Assembly (NCBI GenBank): GCA_018812885.1
Contig: JAHJCW010000229.1
Location: 1 to 7,766 of the forward strand
Direction of reading: 5' to 3'
DNA from: a bacterium
GTDB lineage: Bacteria > Fidelibacterota > Marinisomatia > Marinisomatales > JAHJCW01
Length of the DNA: 7,766 nucleotides
Both the position numbers and the translations under genes were made by a program. Of this stretch, positions 6,575 to 7,766 are shown in pieces. Position 1 is the stretch's first letter, and every line of letters starts with the position of its first letter. Under the pieces are notes generated by a model. That model saw only the letters and a program-made list of their open reading frames with translations. It did no database searches and was not told the DNA's origin.

Positions 6575-6580
6575 GGAGGA
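6575..6580 (+). promoter_or_regulatory. Strong Shine-Dalgarno of the DUF2188 gene
   Basis: GGAGGA sits 4 nt before the ATG at 6585. It decides the start: an in-frame TTG at 6573 overlaps this motif and is rejected. It is the best Shine-Dalgarno in the window, which shows the organism uses SD initiation at least sometimes. Confidence 0.8.
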
Positions 6581-6584
6581 AAAA

Positions 6585-6833
6585 ATGAGTAAAGGAAGAG
6601 ATCGTATGATTTATCGTCGTGATGATGGTAAATGGGTAAATAAAAGAAATGATAGCAAAAGACCGTCAAGTTTACATGATACGCAAGGTGATGCAGTGGA
6701 TTCAGCGCATGATATGTTGCAGAATCAAGGTGGGGGCGAGCTTATTATTAAAGGATTAGATGGGAAAATTAGGAGTAAAGACACAATTGCTCCAGGAAAT
6801 GATCCATTTCCTCCCAGAGATACTGAAAATTAA
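6585..6833 (+). CDS. DUF2188-type small protein
   Basis: An 82-residue, highly charged cytoplasmic protein resembling the DUF2188 family. The family pattern is visible: an N-terminal RRDDGKWVNKRNDSKRPSS strand pair, then HDTQGDAVDSAHDMLQNQGG with an amphipathic helix, then GELIIKGLDGKIRSKDTI and the tail GNDPFPPRDT. The function of the family is not established; members occur widely as small stand-alone proteins. There are no catalytic motifs, cysteines or membrane segments. It lies 30 nt after the zinc-ribbon gene and 29 nt before dnaK on the same strand, so co-transcription with the chaperone is possible. A stress-related role is only a guess from context. The start is set by GGAGGA four bases upstream. 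Confidence 0.87.
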   Translation: MSKGRDRMIYRRDDGKWVNKRNDSKRPSSLHDTQGDAVDSAHDMLQNQGGGELIIKGLDGKIRSKDTIAPGNDPFPPRDTEN

Positions 6834-6845
6834 AAACAGAAGAAA

Positions 6846-6850
6846 AAGGA
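6846..6850 (+). promoter_or_regulatory. Weak ribosome binding site of dnaK
   Basis: AAGGA lies 12 nt before the dnaK ATG, longer than ideal. No CIRCE inverted repeat (TTAGCACTC-N9-GAGTGCTAA) is present in the upstream gap, so there is no visible sign of HrcA control here. Confidence 0.35.
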
Positions 6851-6862
6851 ATAATTAATAAA

Positions 6863-7399
6863 ATGTCAAAAATTATAGGTATAGATTTAGGAACAACCAA
6901 TTCTTGTGTAGCAGTTATGGAAGGTGGCGAGCCGACCGTTATTACTAGTCCAGAAGGTGGGCGAACTACACCATCAGTTGTAGCATTCACAAAAAAAGAA
7001 GAAAGATTAGTAGGCCAACCTGCCAAACGCCAAGCGGTGACAAATCCTGAGAATACAGTTTATTCAATTAAACGATTTATGGGACGTGTGTTCAATGAAG
7101 TAGGAACTGAAATTGAAGAGGTGCCTTATAAAGTTGGAAAAACAAAGTCAGGTGCAGTAACTGTTGAAGCCGGAGGAAAAGAATATACACCTCCGGAAAT
7201 TAGTGCAATGATCTTACAAAAACTTAAACAAATGGCAGAGGATCATCTTGGGACTAAAATTACCGAGGCAGTAATCACGGTTCCGGCATATTTTAATGAT
7301 TCACAGCGTCAAGCAACAAAAGATGCTGGAAAAATCGCAGGACTAAATGTCCGGAGAATTATTAACGAGCCCACTGCTGCCGCGTTAGCTTATGGTTAG
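6863..7399 (+). CDS. dnaK: Chaperone DnaK (Hsp70), N-terminal part up to a frameshift
   Basis: ATP-dependent cytoplasmic Hsp70 chaperone that works with DnaJ and GrpE. This frame gives the first 178 residues of the nucleotide-binding domain. Phosphate-1 motif IGIDLGTTNSCVAV is at residues 5-18, GRTTPSVVAF at 33-42, VPAYFNDSQRQATKDAG at 140-156 and INEPTAAALAYG at 167-178. The N-terminus starts exactly as in other DnaK proteins. The frame ends at TAG 7397-7399, inside a region where all DnaK proteins continue. The reading continues in another frame from 7399. Inserting one T into GGTTAG (GGTTTAG) gives YGLDKKKDEK and restores the protein. A 178-residue product would not be a working chaperone. 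The DUF2188 gene is 29 nt upstream. Confidence 0.95.
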   Translation: MSKIIGIDLGTTNSCVAVMEGGEPTVITSPEGGRTTPSVVAFTKKEERLVGQPAKRQAVTNPENTVYSIKRFMGRVFNEVGTEIEEVPYKVGKTKSGAVTVEAGGKEYTPPEISAMILQKLKQMAEDHLGTKITEAVITVPAYFNDSQRQATKDAGKIAGLNVRRIINEPTAAALAYG

Positions 7400-7766
7400 A
7401 CAAAAAGAAGGACGAAAAAATCGCTGTATTTGATTTAGGTGGAGGTACCTTTGATATTTCCGTCCTAGAATTAGGCGATGGTGTTTTTGAAGTAAAATCA
7501 ACTAACGGTGATACTCACTTAGGTGGTGATGATTTTGATCAAAAATTGATTGAATGGATAGCAGACGAATTCAAGAAAAGTGATGGAATTGATTTGCGAA
7601 AAGATCCAATGGCTCTACAGCGCCTAAAGGAAGCTGCCGAAAGTGCTAAAATGGAACTTTCTTCATCTAAACAGACAGAAATTAATCTGCCTTTTGTTAC
7701 AGCAGATTCTTCCGGTCCACGACATTTGAATATGTCTTTGACCCGTGCAAAATTTGAAGAACTAAC
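7399..7766 (+). pseudogene. dnaK: DnaK continuation in shifted frame, truncated by window edge
   Basis: Out-of-frame continuation of the chaperone gene. From 7399 the frame is open to the window end and reads DKKKDEKIAVFDLGGGTFD, which includes the phosphate-2 motif DLGGGTFD. It is followed by STNGDTHLGGDDFDQKLIEW and QRLKEAAESAKMELSS, ending in MSLTRAKFEEL. All are standard DnaK nucleotide-binding-domain sequence, with no further frame change. The rest of this domain and the substrate-binding domain lie beyond the window. The protein-level conservation on both sides of the break favours a recent single-base loss or a read error over old decay. Confidence 0.88.

Noticed and set aside
6769..7026. 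Minus-strand frame across the DUF2188/dnaK boundary
   Set aside because: Overlaps two recognisable genes on the plus strand and shows no family signature.
653..7399. Possible UAG reassignment, since prfB, lysS, lolD and both broken frames meet TAG
   Set aside because: prfB, lysS and lolD end at normal family C-termini at TAG, and the two broken genes need a frame change, not readthrough.

Overview
The window is a run of plus-strand genes from a low-GC (roughly one third by eye) Gram-negative bacterium. It carries a LolCDE-type lipoprotein-release transporter, so an outer membrane is expected. Short AT-rich leaders, patchy Shine-Dalgarno use, a GxxExxY-family gene and the prfB-lysS-permease order fit the FCB superphylum (Bacteroidota, Ignavibacteria, Marinimicrobia, Calditrichota and relatives). 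I cannot place it more precisely from the sequence alone.

Layout. (1) 1-2165: the 3' part of prfB (release factor 2), then lysS (class II lysyl-tRNA synthetase), a neighbour pair also known in E. coli. (2) 2178-5974: two LolC/LolE-type permeases and a LolD-type ATPase, together a complete inner-membrane lipoprotein-sorting ABC transporter. The gap between the two permeases (3384-3928) holds a small GxxExxY (PD-(D/E)XK-like) gene broken by a one-base deletion in an A tract. The gap between the second permease and lolD (5129-5302) holds no gene. Both gaps are bounded by the same degenerate 9-nt-phased repeat in inverted orientation. (3) 5975-6185: an AT-rich non-coding stretch with TTGAAT-type repeats and a 9-bp hairpin. 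(4) 6186-7766: a small zinc-ribbon protein, a DUF2188-type small protein and the first part of dnaK. dnaK changes frame at about 7396, where one T appears to be missing.

Together the genes cover translation (termination and Lys-tRNA charging), envelope lipoprotein trafficking and protein folding. I see no CRISPR array, tRNA, rRNA, transposase or phage module. The most distinctive signal is the set of inverted repeats around the GxxExxY gene, which recur without a gene one position downstream. This looks like a small cassette and a possible gene-less or decayed version of it inside a lol operon. The two frameshifts are both single-base losses in short homopolymers, so sequencing error is a serious alternative to real gene decay, especially for dnaK.
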